A DNA stretch of 64,000 nt from NCBI GenBank assembly GCA_037447655.1, contig JBBHKE010000536.1, forward strand, positions 178,576-242,575, in the 5' to 3' direction. Positions 13,301 through 21,964 of this stretch are shown in pieces. The translations under genes and the position numbers were made by a program. Source of the stretch: Zygnema cylindricum (lineage: Eukaryota > Streptophyta > Zygnematophyceae > Zygnematales > Zygnemataceae). How positions within the stretch are numbered: position 1 is the first letter of the stretch; each line of letters begins with the position of its first letter. Under the pieces are notes generated by a model. That model ran no database searches. It worked only from the letters and a program-made list of their open reading frames with translations, and had not been told where the DNA came from.

Positions 13301-14691
13301 GTATCAAACTCTTTGTCATCTAACACAGACGTAGAGACAAGATTTTTACTCAGCTGAGGAATGTAAAGTACATCTGAGAATGTAAGTATAGAAGTCTTAC
13401 CCTCCACTAAGACTTTCAGATCTACTAATCCCACTAGATCTGTAGTAACCACTCTTCCATCCCCATACTCTATCTCTACAGTAGGAATCTTTCTTAACTT
13501 AGTGAAGAGTTCTTTATCACGACACATATGCATGGATGCACCTGAGTCGATGATCCATCCTTCCTGTGGAGCCTCCCGGATGGCTCCAAGGGCACACTTC
13601 TGCCTCCGAGGAATCTCCTTCTCCTCCAAACTCTCGTCAAGAAGAAGCTCCCCATCCTCCTCAGAGGACTCATCCTCGGTTTCTCCTGACACTTTTGTAA
13701 CCACAAGTGCCTTTTTCTTCCCTCCGGAAGAACCCCCTCCACGGTTCTCTTGGAGCCTCAGCTCTGATAGCTTGACACAATCTGCAATAAAGTGTCCCGG
13801 CTTTTTGCAATAATGACAAAGACCCTTTGGGGGCCTCTGTCCCCCTGAATGATCTCTTTCCCCTCTATAAGGTTTCTTCGGGTCCTTCCCCCATCGGTCC
13901 CCTCCTGCTGCTAGAGCTTGAATGCTCTTTCCTCCTCTCCTAATCTCCATTGTGTTTTCCTGCACAAGTATCATCCTGACTACTGTGTTCCATTTCCATG
14001 AACTATCAGGCATTCCCTGTACTCGGTACACTAAGTTTTCGAACTCATTTGGTAATTTCATGATAAGGGTGTTAACTTTCATTTTCACTGTACCTATCCA
14101 CCCGGCACTTTCCATTTCCGTATACAAACAAGAAAGATCATTACAGTAATCTAGCATCTTTCCTCCTTTGTAAGTGTAACTCAGTAGCTTTTGCTCAGCC
14201 AACTGGAGCTCTTGAATAGTTCCAGCTCTATAAATTTCCACCAAACTCACCCACAACTCCTCGGCCTTGTAAATGTGAAGATGAGGGGTGGCCAAACCTT
14301 GAGTGAGGTGCCTCAGAATGAAGTTCTTGGCAGCCATGTTTACATCCTCCCACATTTGAGTATCGTTCTCCACGGTCTTCACGATTGCCGCTCCCGATAC
14401 TGTGGCAATAGGAGTGAGGGGTGTCTCCTTCCCTTTCCCCTTTTCGGACACACTGCTGTCCCCATCATCTGCCTCCTCCGCCGAGGCAGCCGTTGTTGCA
14501 AGAAACCTTACTCCCCCAAATCCTGGTGGAGTTCCCGAAGGTGGACGTTTCACTTGTCCACTGACGATACCCCAGTATCGTTTTTCACACAAAGCTCCCA
14601 TCATCATGGCTTCCCAATAGATGAACCCAGATCCATTGAAGGTGGGCACCCTAGAGGGTGGGCCCATAACCTGCAATTCTGTGTCCTCCAT
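10342..14691 (-). CDS. intact copia Gag-Pol polyprotein (1449 aa)
   Basis: This single frame encodes capsid, protease, integrase, reverse transcriptase and RNase H in copia order. Gag has a CCHC knuckle (CHYCKKPGHFIADC, residues 292-305). Protease has DSGA at 382-385. Integrase has the HHCC residues H514, H519, C548 and C551, and a DD35E triad D579, D642 and E678. RT has the QMDIKTAFLNG motif at 1030-1040 and YVDD at 1117-1120. RNase H has D1297, E1337 and D1373. All key residues are present and no stop interrupts the frame. The first ATG lies in the 5' LTR (14691). A second ATG at 14667, residue 9, lies in the PBS and starts MGPPSR, a start equally possible and shared in phase with E1, D and B. 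There is no frameshift between gag and pol, so Gag and Pol would be made as one chain. Confidence 0.95.
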   Translation of the reverse strand: MEDTELQVMGPPSRVPTFNGSGFIYWEAMMMGALCEKRYWGIVSGQVKRPPSGTPPGFGGVRFLATTAASAEEADDGDSSVSEKGKGKETPLTPIATVSGAAIVKTVENDTQMWEDVNMAAKNFILRHLTQGLATPHLHIYKAEELWVSLVEIYRAGTIQELQLAEQKLLSYTYKGGKMLDYCNDLSCLYTEMESAGWIGTVKMKVNTLIMKLPNEFENLVYRVQGMPDSSWKWNTVVRMILVQENTMEIRRGGKSIQALAAGGDRWGKDPKKPYRGERDHSGGQRPPKGLCHYCKKPGHFIADCVKLSELRLQENRGGGSSGGKKKALVVTKVSGETEDESSEEDGELLLDESLEEKEIPRRQKCALGAIREAPQEGWIIDSGASMHMCRDKELFTKLRKIPTVEIEYGDGRVVTTDLVGLVDLKVLVEGKTSILTFSDVLYIPQLSKNLVSTSVLDDKEFDTFTRKGVFTAKYGDEVYFTADKGSQGMFRLNLSNEKKNAYYVGVPKMMIWHKRLGHVHFDRLREMKKLGVVDGIQFGDNEMMDDCSGCAQGKAHRLPFPKAATYRGEKVLDLVHTDIWGPAKVPSVGGKRFMMTITDDWSRYSRVYFLKTKSEASTYFKEYKAWSEKLHETPIKRTRSDNGGEYTSNEFEEYLRDEGVQHQKTVPYNPEQNGVAERLNRTLGDSACSMLADKKIGKRFWAEAMNCANYIKNRVLTSAVKGVTPYERWVGRKPDISHLKVFGSQVYSLDTDRKNWKLDAKGKPGYFVGYDEDVKGYRVYDLAKKDIILVKHLVVMDEGKSFDPFKYTKKIRIRFESENEENSVVPEKDMSETVITDSGEIEDTGDSPETSHTPMDFEEMEEAGQDTVFMDRGADETVRRNPRLPSIPASEFEGGRRSSKRIQEKQAAHKVTKLSHPDEPQSYLEAVNSPEKERWIRAINDEMASIMEANTWELADCPPDRKPIGCKWVFKLKLNPDNTIERYKARLVAKGFTQKEGIDYEETFAPVVRFPSVRILLSLAAAEDMEIHQMDIKTAFLNGELEEEIFMRQPEGFVEEGEESKVCRLIKSLYGLKQAPRQWNKKLDEFLTDLGYIRISSDHSIYMFEDENGVIFIAIYVDDLLVLSKSLENINRLKKDLRGRFDMKDLGEAKYILGIQMERDRGKKIIRLTQKEAIGNMLEKFQMENANSCTTPMDLKKGSDGSVEGGVMILDDQMSPEEREFMKSIPYRQVVGSLIYFMNCTRPDIAAAVGVLSRSLNDPRKRDWEAAKRVMRYLVGTRELWLHLGGEHTDITTWSDASYGDAPMRRCTSGYVLYVGEGACCWSSKQQKVVAQSTMEAEYMASCSAVKELMWVKSLLQELGYMKEGVHEIFCDNQATIAIAANPKHHFKAKHMDIRLSFVREKVENKILNLVYRPDEEMVADMMTKPVPSPKLKYCREKCGLKEKLKLD
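14657..14671 (-). other. PBS of element A, matching the initiator tRNA-Met anticodon arm
   Basis: The plus strand GGTGGGCCCATAACC abuts the 5' LTR. Recalled family knowledge: Drosophila copia is primed by a 5' half of initiator tRNA-Met whose 3' end lies in the anticodon arm. The match here is to that same region and not to the CCA end. The complement of the CAU anticodon supplies the in-frame ATG at 14667-14665. Confidence 0.82.
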
Positions 14692-15706
14692 TGGACTACA
14701 GAATACAGGAAGCCTCTAGATAGTATTTAACTAACCCACTTCAAGCCAAAACCACTGCTGCCCAAGAAGGCAATCTGACAATTTGACTGCACCCCTGTGT
14801 AGCCTGGACTCCCCTGAGTCCGTAGAAAAAAGAATCACTGAAAAAGGCCAACCAGGCGATTAGTTATGAGGCAGTAAAAATGCCAATTTGTACAAACTCT
14901 CAAAGGGAGAGGTGACCACCTCCCAAAATTTTCTAAGTCCTGATTCTCTCTAATAACTCCTATCTACTGAAGTACGGACCAATCAAATTACTGTATCGTA
15001 CTCAAAAGTACTACTGCCGATGTACCTTTTGTACGGCCTATGTACGACAAGGCTATTAAGTGGACGCGTGTCCGCTTTTCACTCGTCCGTACGTTCCTCG
15101 GAATTCCTATGACCGAATGTCATCTCTCCACGTGGCTCCAGGTCATGCCACGTCACAAAACGCCAAAGTGACCACTCCGGGATTTCGGCGATGATGTGCG
15201 CCGTTGGATTTTATGCGAAACGCAATCTTAGCCGTAATAAATACTTGTGCGATATTTGTTCCGATGTCGAAATAAAATGCGCGGTATCCGTTTTGAATTA
15301 GCGTCGTACGACGTACTATATAAAACTGAATCTATGTGCGTCGTACACAGTTCTAGTTAAATGGATTTAATTCTTCCTAACTAAATATATATCTATGACA
15401 TACCATAGCACTTAGCATTGGTCCTAGTCTATTAGGATAAAGCTTACCGCTACCGGTCAACTTGACGAACCGTAGGTACCGGGATCAAATCTCTGGTCCG
15501 TCAATTATATTTTTAGTAACCTACTAAAAATAGCTATCTGTTGAACTAAAAGGCAGCCATGGATCAACCTCTCTCTCTTACCTTCAGTGACTACAACAAG
15601 TATGGAAGCTAGAGAGCGGAGGTGGAGGCAGGCTGTCCGTCCTTTTACCTTTTATAAAAACATATTTAAACCTAGAAAATACTATAAAAATCTATAAATT
15701 TCAACA
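14672..15706 (-). repeat. 5' LTR of element A
   Basis: This 1035-bp copy of the 9294-10328 LTR would carry the promoter for the gag-pol RNA. The first ATG of the polyprotein frame (14691) lies in its last 20 bp, so translation could begin inside LTR-derived sequence. Confidence 0.95.
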
Positions 15707-16396
15707 CTTATCACAAGACTGTAAAGTACAGAAAGGTACTATGGCCGGTGTCCTTTCTGTACGGCTTATGTACAACAAGGCCATTAAGTGGACGCGTGTC
15801 ACTTTTCCACTCGTCCGTATGTTCATCGGAATTCCTGGGACCAAATGTTATCCCTCCATGTGGCGCCAGGTCATGCCACGTCTGTAAACGCCAAAGTGAC
15901 CATTGCGCGATCTCGGCAGTGATATGCGCCGTCGGATTAAATTCGATATTAAATGTCAACTTTCGAAACAAATGTGTGATTCATTTGTTTCGTGCGAAAT
16001 GAAGTCCGCACTGAAACTTAAACTAGATCTATGTTTCTTTCTTCACATTTCAGTTAATCGGTTTCAAGACCATGTATCAGTTTAAATACGTATCACACCC
16101 CATGTAATTTAACGGACTTCACGACAGACTGGTTAGAGCTACTGGCTATGCCGTTCTCTACCAGTCGGATGTTCGAGTCCTTCTAGACTCAACCTTTTGT
16201 TAAGTGTGACATTATTCACTCTTTAGTCCTGCCTGCTGAACTAAGGCAGCCATGGCTCAACCACCCTCTCTATCTTTCAGTGACTACAACAAGTATGGGG
16301 GCTAAAGAGAAGAGGTGGAGGCAGGCTGTTATTTTTCCTTTTTATACTAACATATTTATGCCTAGAAAATACTCTAGAAATCTATTAATTTCAATA
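15707..16396 (-). repeat. 5' LTR of E1, outer part
   Basis: This is the remaining 685 bp of the E1 5' LTR after the CTTAT target duplication (15707-15711). With 8981-9293 it totals about 998 bp, close to the 1006-bp 3' LTR. It ends TTTCAATA where CAACA is expected, so its terminus has mutated. It includes the tRNA-like module at 16120. Confidence 0.88.
16120..16197 (+). other. tRNA-like module inside E1 5' LTR
   Basis: GGTTAGAGC at 16131-16139 is followed by TGTTCGAGTCC at 16170-16180, one base off a B-box. This is the same position and orientation within the LTR as 4828-4899, with several substitutions. It is not a functional tRNA gene because the acceptor strands do not pair. Confidence 0.5.
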
Positions 16397-16400
16397 GGTC

Positions 16401-16664
16401 TCAATGATGATAATGGCGCAATAATTCTTGCATATCAATCGGGAATCCGTTCAGTCTACGGACAACCCAAGTGAATCGGGCATCATTAGGGTGAAAATGC
16501 CTAATGTATAGGATATTCGAAGCATGGTTGTAAGATGGGATGTAGAACCATGTTGGGTGGGCGGGGACATCCTGAGGGATATTGAGGATTTTAAGGACAG
16601 GGTTCAACCACCGGTCGATGGGTCGAGGCTCCCCATAACGCCAATAATCAGGCCAATCCTCCAC
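16401..16664 (-). CDS. unidentified 87-codon open frame
   Basis: This Trp/Pro/His-rich frame on the minus strand begins 4 bp beyond the decayed end of E1, so the insertion may have truncated it. It contains no motif I recognise. Together with 16749-17399 it could be a disrupted host or transposon gene on the minus strand. It may also be chance. Confidence 0.25.
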   Translation of the reverse strand: MEDWPDYWRYGEPRPIDRWLNPVLKILNIPQDVPAHPTWFYIPSYNHASNILYIRHFHPNDARFTWVVRRLNGFPIDMQELLRHYHH

Positions 16665-16748
16665 AGGGATGTAATGCGACGGTGTTGGTCGGAAGCCATC
16701 GGCCTCATCTTTGAAAAAGGGCGGAAAAAACTAGTCCGGTTCCTCTTC

Positions 16749-17399
16749 TCAGACGGAAACTTCACGGTTCGGTGGATTTGGAGCCGGTTGTACCGCCACG
16801 AGAGCCGTATCGCGGTCCAGTGAAGGAGGAAAACCCACTACCTCGTCTTCGTCCATATACTCTCCTTCCATAAGTCTTTCCGAGCTCTCTGAAGATTCGT
16901 TGTCTGAGGTTGTGAGATCGTCGTTGTATTTTTTCACTAGAATATCCGACGGTAGGGTTTCTTCCGACACTTCGTCCTCTTTGGTAGGCTCATCCCCATC
17001 CACTATAGACTCGTCGGTAACGGTTTGAGATGGGTGATAATCTACATCGACGTGTTTTCCCCCCTCTACTTTGCGTACCCCTACCTCCTCCGCTACAACC
17101 CTTTCATCCTGTAACTCCCCCTCTTGCTCACTTCTCGTTTCCAACCTGTCCGTCCTCGTCCTTTCCCTTTCCACCTCATCGGATTCCTCCTTGTCATCTA
17201 TTTGATGATCTAATTCCCCCCCCTCCCTCAACACAAGCTCTAATCCAGCCCCATTTCTTCCACCAACCTCTTTTGCCACATCCCATACCCTAAGAAACTC
17301 CTCCCTTTCTCTATTTAAACCCTCCCTTGGGATTTTATCCCTTGCTACCACCTCCTCAGCCATCATTCTCCTTTCTTCCTCCCCCGCTACTTCTCTCAC
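16749..17399 (-). CDS. unidentified acidic low-complexity open frame (216 aa)
   Basis: The translation is rich in Glu, Asp, Arg and Ser, with basic-acidic runs in the first 100 residues and a Ser/Glu-rich segment (TTSDNESSESSERL) near residue 165. Its length is unusual for random sequence in this AT-rich window. No domain is recognisable. It ends upstream of 16401-16664 in the same orientation and lies between elements E1 and D. Confidence 0.35.
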   Translation of the reverse strand: MREVAGEEERRMMAEEVVARDKIPREGLNREREEFLRVWDVAKEVGGRNGAGLELVLREGGELDHQIDDKEESDEVERERTRTDRLETRSEQEGELQDERVVAEEVGVRKVEGGKHVDVDYHPSQTVTDESIVDGDEPTKEDEVSEETLPSDILVKKYNDDLTTSDNESSESSERLMEGEYMDEDEVVGFPPSLDRDTALVAVQPAPNPPNREVSV

Positions 17400-17429
17400 A
17401 AGGTTTTCCCCTCTAGGTATATGACCCCC

Positions 17430-19299
17430 TGTTGAAAAATGAGTTTTAGTTATTTTCTAGGTCAGGATATAAATTAAAAAGTGATCTATTTAATGGTTAG
17501 GCTCCACTCTCTCTCTCCCCAATTATCATACTTGTTGTAGTCACTGATGAATGGTCAAAGAGAAATGGAGCCATGGCTGCATAAGCAGCCAGAAGAGGAA
17601 GATAGACTAGTTGTTAGCAAAATGAGTGACGGACTAAGGATTTAATCCTCGTCCCTATAGTCACTAGCCGGAAGCCGGTAGCGTTGTCCTATAGCCTAGG
17701 ACCAGTGCTAGGATATATAGGGTGTGATACTTATTTGAACTAGTACTGGCGGATTAAGCCGATTAACGGATTTACATAACTGTAAACATAGAGACAGTTA
17801 GAATACTTCTATATGCAGACGATCCACTAATTTTAGCGGCGCACATTAAAAGCCGGTTAACATCAAACGGCTTTTATTCAAGCCGACATTTGGGAATAGA
17901 GGTTTTGAATTTTTTCAGGCGTTTTGTCACCAGGTGCCACGTGACGCCTTGTCATTTGATTACAGGGGTTGCAGGAAACACGGAGAGAAGTCCAAAGGTG
18001 ATAAGCGTCCCCTCTATGGCCATGTCCTACAATGGCCGTACAAGAAGTACATCGGCAACTATACTTTCTTGTACAGTACAGTCTTTTGATTGGATCCGTA
18101 CATTAGTAGTAGGGGGTTTAGAGAGGGGTTCTATAACTTATAGTTTTTTGTAGTGTTGTGTATCGGTAAGGATTTGCCGATAACCGATATGGGCATTTTT
18201 TTCGGGGACCCGATAATCGATATATTGGTACGATATATCGCTATCGGTCTTATCGCCAATAAGTAGGCGATAATATCGGCTACTTATCGGCGATAATGCC
18301 GATAACGATAACTATCAGCGATAACTGTACAAGCCGTACAGATAAATGTACAGCATGTACACTCAACTGTACGTCTTATTCCCTCGACGCGCCCTTCTCA
18401 CAACCCCTGAGGTACCTACCAATCAGATCATTTGTACAAGCCGAAAGTACAGTAGCCGACATAAGATGTGTACGGCTCCTGTTAAAACGATGTACCTTTC
18501 ACCTCCGACGCCGTGGCTTTGTCCCTTTATTTTTTGGGATCCACTAGAAACCTGCCACGTGTCAATCCGTCGGCTTTTTTGGCAAAAGCTGCCAAAATAG
18601 CCATTCCGAGATGTCAACGCTCACGCTGACCATCCGCTCGTATTTTCTCATTGAATGTCGTCCATTCGATTCCAGCGGCGCGCATAATGTTATTTTGCAT
18701 CCGTTGTACTTTGTGTCCGCCGTCTTTTACCGTTCCATGATAATCAGTTTATCAGTACAATTTCGTACATTCCTGTAAAATTTATGTTTTCAGTTAACCG
18801 CCCAAAAAGTACTACAAAGTGTATTGTATCTTTTCGTCAAATTCCGTACATTTCCCATAAACAACCGTATATTTCTCGTAAATTTACGGTTCAGTTTATC
18901 GACAGAAATCATACCCGACTGAAAGTACAGAAAGTACAAATATATCGCGACCGATGATCGTTCGGTAACCGATAACTATCGCTGTCGGTGTTATCGCGAT
19001 AAGTTTTTTACCGATACACAACACTAGTTTTTTGGTAGATAGCCGCCTCTCTTTGTGAGAGCTAGTATAAAATCTGGCATTTTTGCCATTTGAAAACTAA
19101 TCGCCTGGTAGGGCGCTTTTAGGGATTCTTTTTGCATAGGGCTCAAGAGAGTCAAACCTTCAAAGGGGTGAAGGCAACTAGAATCTTTGCCTATTTGGCA
19201 GGCAGTTGATTCAAAGGAAAATAAGGCATTTCAAATTATCCTAGAAGGCTTCAAGTAAGCTGCAGTTTTCTTTGCACCTATGGAGGGTACATAGTTGCA
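17430..19299 (+). repeat. 5' LTR of copia element D, interrupted by a hAT-type element
   Basis: The LTR runs TGTTGAAAA (17430) to TAGTTGCA (19299) and is about 986 bp once the insertion and one TSD copy are removed. It shares with other copia LTRs here the plus-strand order of a pyrimidine block, ACTACAACA/TGTTGTAGT motif, tRNA-like block (a GGATTAAATCC at about 17638-17648), ACGT-core CCACGTG near 17937 and the U5 motif ending GCA. It is immediately followed by a PBS. Confidence 0.85.
18151..19026. mobile_element. non-autonomous hAT-like DNA transposon (876 bp)
   Basis: The ends are perfect 19-bp inverted repeats starting TAGTGTTGTGTATCGG (18151-18169 and 19008-19026). They are flanked by an exact 8-bp duplication GTTTTTTG (18143-18150 and 19027-19034), the TSD length of hAT transposons. 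The sub-terminal 150 bp at each end is crowded with CGATA/TATCG motifs, as expected for transposase-binding sites. There is no coding capacity, so it would need a transposase in trans. Confidence 0.92.
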
Positions 19300-19314
19300 A
19301 GTTATGGGCCCACC
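19300..19314 (+). other. PBS of element D, matching the initiator tRNA-Met anticodon arm
   Basis: AGTTATGGGCCCACC directly follows the LTR. It differs from the element A PBS only in the first base, which suggests pairing starts one base inside the internal region. The ATG at 19304-19306 opens gag. Confidence 0.78.
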
Positions 19315-19546
19315 CTCTAGGGTGCCCATTTTTAACGAACCTAGATTCATCTATTAGGAAATGATGATGACAGGTGCATTGTGTGAAAATTGGTATTGGG
19401 GAATAGTGAGTGGTCAAGTGAGGTGTCCATCTCTAAGGGACTCCACCAGGGTTTGACGACGTCAAATTATCAAAGATATCATCTGCTCCCACGAAGGAGG
19501 CAGATGAAGGGGGAAGTAATGTGTCAAAGAAAGGGAAGGAGCCAAC
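19304..19546 (+). pseudogene. gag fragment of element D, part 1
   Basis: From the PBS ATG the frame reads MGPPSRVPIF, matching the start of element A gag. A TAG at 19355-19357 replaces the Trp codon of YWEAMMM. Similarity continues to KGKEPT at about 19530-19547, where element C interrupts. It resumes at 24605. Confidence 0.85.
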
Positions 19547-20730
19547 CGTTGTTCTTTGGTCTAAAATAGACCAAAGAAGTTACCCAAACTATCACCCAGA
19601 AAGCTAAGCAAAGCTACGCCAATGAACTATCATTTGAAATGAATGCACTCCTGATAATAGAATGCATTCCCACATGCATTACCAAAAAATCCCCATTAGA
19701 CACACCATAGGTCTCCCAAAAAGACACAGGCCAGACACACTATAGGTATGCAAACCTGCGATGGTTCCTCACAGATCAAACACACAATAAGTCTGCAAAT
19801 CTGCGACCATTTCTCACAAACCAAACACACTATAGGTTTGCAAATCTGCGGAAAACCTAGAACCACCCTAGGAAAAATGCATACACAATGCATGACAAAC
19901 AAACATAAAAACATATATAAATAATAATAAATGAATGCATCACACATAAACAAAAGAATAATAGAGGATAAATGTATCATTTAAATGCATGACCTAATCG
20001 ACAACCCTAAATTACTACATCTTTGGTCCCTACTTTTCACGCTAAGCATTGATGATATTTCGCTAACAAAGCTCATAGCTATATATACACTTGTGAGGTG
20101 TCAACAAATCACTAAATGTCAAAATATACAACGTAAATTATGTAAGTGTCATTAAGTCCTATTTAACCATAATAAACTTCTACTAATAATAAACTAATCG
20201 TAAACGTACACTTGGATGTCAAGCAATCGAAAGCGTACACTTGTCTACAAGTACGACACATAAACACACACAATTTAAAATGTCCAAACCCTAAATGATC
20301 ACGTAAATAAAACCTGTCATGATCAACGCTAATTTATTAATACAAATAAGACAAACCAATGTTCCTCCAAATATTTACAAGTACACACAATCGCACAGAA
20401 TCCTATGCTGAGTCATGCTGAGTCACTAAACGAAACTCTTTGATTTTTGTCAAAGAATCCAGGACGTCCAATATATACCTCTTGTGATTTGACGCGATTT
20501 CGCGTCCCCACTATTTGAAAAATTACGGCGGCCTTTGTCCGCCGTCCGTAGCTCAAATTCGGCACCCTAGTTGTTGCGCCACGTGGTCCCAAAGTCCACT
20601 TGACAAAACGACATCAAACCATCCAAATTTGTCCATACCGCAATTACGTCTTTATTTAATAAATGTCGCCTGTTGCATTTTGTTTCGTACGTGCAACGTA
20701 CAATTATACACACTTCGAATATCATACATC

Positions 20731-20747
20731 GGATCGCTTCGCGATCC
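20731..20747. other. conserved LTR hairpin, left arm of C
   Basis: GGATCGCTTCGCGATCC is a 7-bp perfect stem with a TTC loop. The same hairpin occurs in the LTRs at 23368, 37697, 40456 and 49206. Confidence 0.6.
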
Positions 20748-20781
20748 GCCATCCATTTTACTTACGCGAACCGTAGTTTTA

Positions 20782-21790
20782 TGTTGAAATTACTAGATTT
20801 ATAGGGTATTTTTTAAGTCTAAATAGATTAGTAAAATAGGAAAAGAAAAAGGTGGACAGCCTGCCTCCACCTCCTCCCTCTAGCCACCATACTTGGTGTA
20901 GTGACTGAAGGATAGAGGGGGTGGTTGAGCCATGGTTGTCTTAAGTTCAACAGGCAGGACTAAAGAATGACTTATGTCACTCTCAACAAAAGGTTGAGTC
21001 CGGCAGGCTTCGAACCTCCGACTGGCAGAGCGAGGCGTAACCGTCAGCTCTAACCGGTCTGTCGTAGAAGTCTGTTACAAAACATGAGGTGTGATATTTG
21101 TTTAAATGTTGTTTGGAGGATCTAATCCGATTAACTGAATTACGGATAGAGTAAATAGAGATTCCTAAAAATACGGTACGACATGTCATACACGAAACAA
21201 ATGAACCGGACATTTGTTTAAAGGGCTAATACTTAATGTCGGTTTGGATCCAACGACGCATATCATCGCCGAGATCCCGGAATGGCCGCTTTAGTGGTTT
21301 TTGGGCGTGATGTGACCTGGCGCCACATGGTGAGATAACATTGAAGAGCAGGATTCCCAGGGAGCATAAGGACGAGTGAGAGAAAGACACGCGTCTATCC
21401 AATGGCCTTGTTGTACACAGGCCGTACAGAAAGTACATTGGTCGTAATACCTTTCTGTACTCTACTGTCGTGTCATTGGCTCGTACGTCAGTAGATAGGG
21501 GTTGTGAGAGGGGTTTAGGACTTAAAGAATTTGGTAGGTAGGGACCTCTCTCCCTTCGAGAGTTTTTGTATAAACTTGGCATCTTTGCCACTTCATAACT
21601 TATCGGCTGGTTGGCCGTTTTCAGTGATTCTTTTTGCTACGAACTTAGGGGAGTTCGGACTGCACGGGGGTGCAGTCAGATTGTCAATTTGTCTGCTTGG
21701 GCAACAGTGGTTGTGGCTGAAAGTGGGCTAGTTAAAAACTATCTAGAGGCTCCCTAAATTTTGTAGTCCAATGGAGGATACAGAATTGCA
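20782..21790 (+). mobile_element. solo copia LTR with perfect TSD
   Basis: This 1009-bp LTR, TGTTGAAAT to GAATTGCA, is closely related to the LTRs of E1 and A, with no internal region. It is flanked by TTTTA at 20777-20781 and 21791-21795. The surrounding sequence is the left arm of C on both sides. This is the expected product of recombination between the LTRs of a full element. Confidence 0.94.
20998..21065 (-). other. tRNA-like module inside solo copia LTR
   Basis: On the minus strand CGGTTAGAGC is followed by GGTTCGAAGCC (complement of 21006-21016), a B-box-like motif. It is antisense to the LTR, as in the other copies. A GAGC/GCTC stem is kept, but the acceptor does not pair. Confidence 0.5.
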
Positions 21791-21964
21791 TTTTACATAT
21801 GTTTGTTCGCGTCACTAAATTAATACTTTTGTACGTCGATCTTCAATTAATTTCACTTCTCCCCCAACCCGAAAATGCATTCGTGCCACCACATTAATTT
21901 CGGTAAATACGTACGCACGAAAACACGCGCACGCAAGTACGAAACTGAATCTTCCAAAACAACA

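Larger units (their letters stand above)
9294..15706 (-). mobile_element. complete autonomous Ty1/copia retrotransposon (element A)
   Basis: The element is 6413 bp with two 1035-bp LTRs (9294-10328 and 14672-15706) that I cannot tell apart by eye. It has TG...CA termini and a perfect 5-bp TSD, CTTAT at 9289-9293 and 15707-15711. The internal part holds a PBS (14657-14671), one uninterrupted gag-pol frame and a polypurine tract next to the 3' LTR. It sits in the 5' LTR of an older member of its own family in the same orientation. Equal LTRs and an intact frame indicate a recent insertion, and the element may still be competent. Confidence 0.96.
19547..21964 (-). repeat. left LTR of element C (minus orientation, interrupted)
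   Basis: In minus sense it starts TGTTGTTTTGGAAG (21964) and ends at 19547 with the last A mutated. It contains the conserved hairpin 20731-20747, two perfect TGCTGAGTCA copies (20406-20425, plus strand), a TATATATAG box (20079-20087 complement) and about three roughly 50-bp repeats with GCAAATCTGCG (19740-19855). A solo copia LTR is inserted at 20782-21790. Confidence 0.88.

Noticed and set aside
11411-14730. plus-strand frames opposite element A gag-pol
   Set aside because: They are shadows of the minus-strand polyprotein frame and have no motifs.
16397-16401. TSD of E1 (GATTC on the left flank)
   Set aside because: The right flank is GGTCT, which does not match, so no target duplication is claimed.
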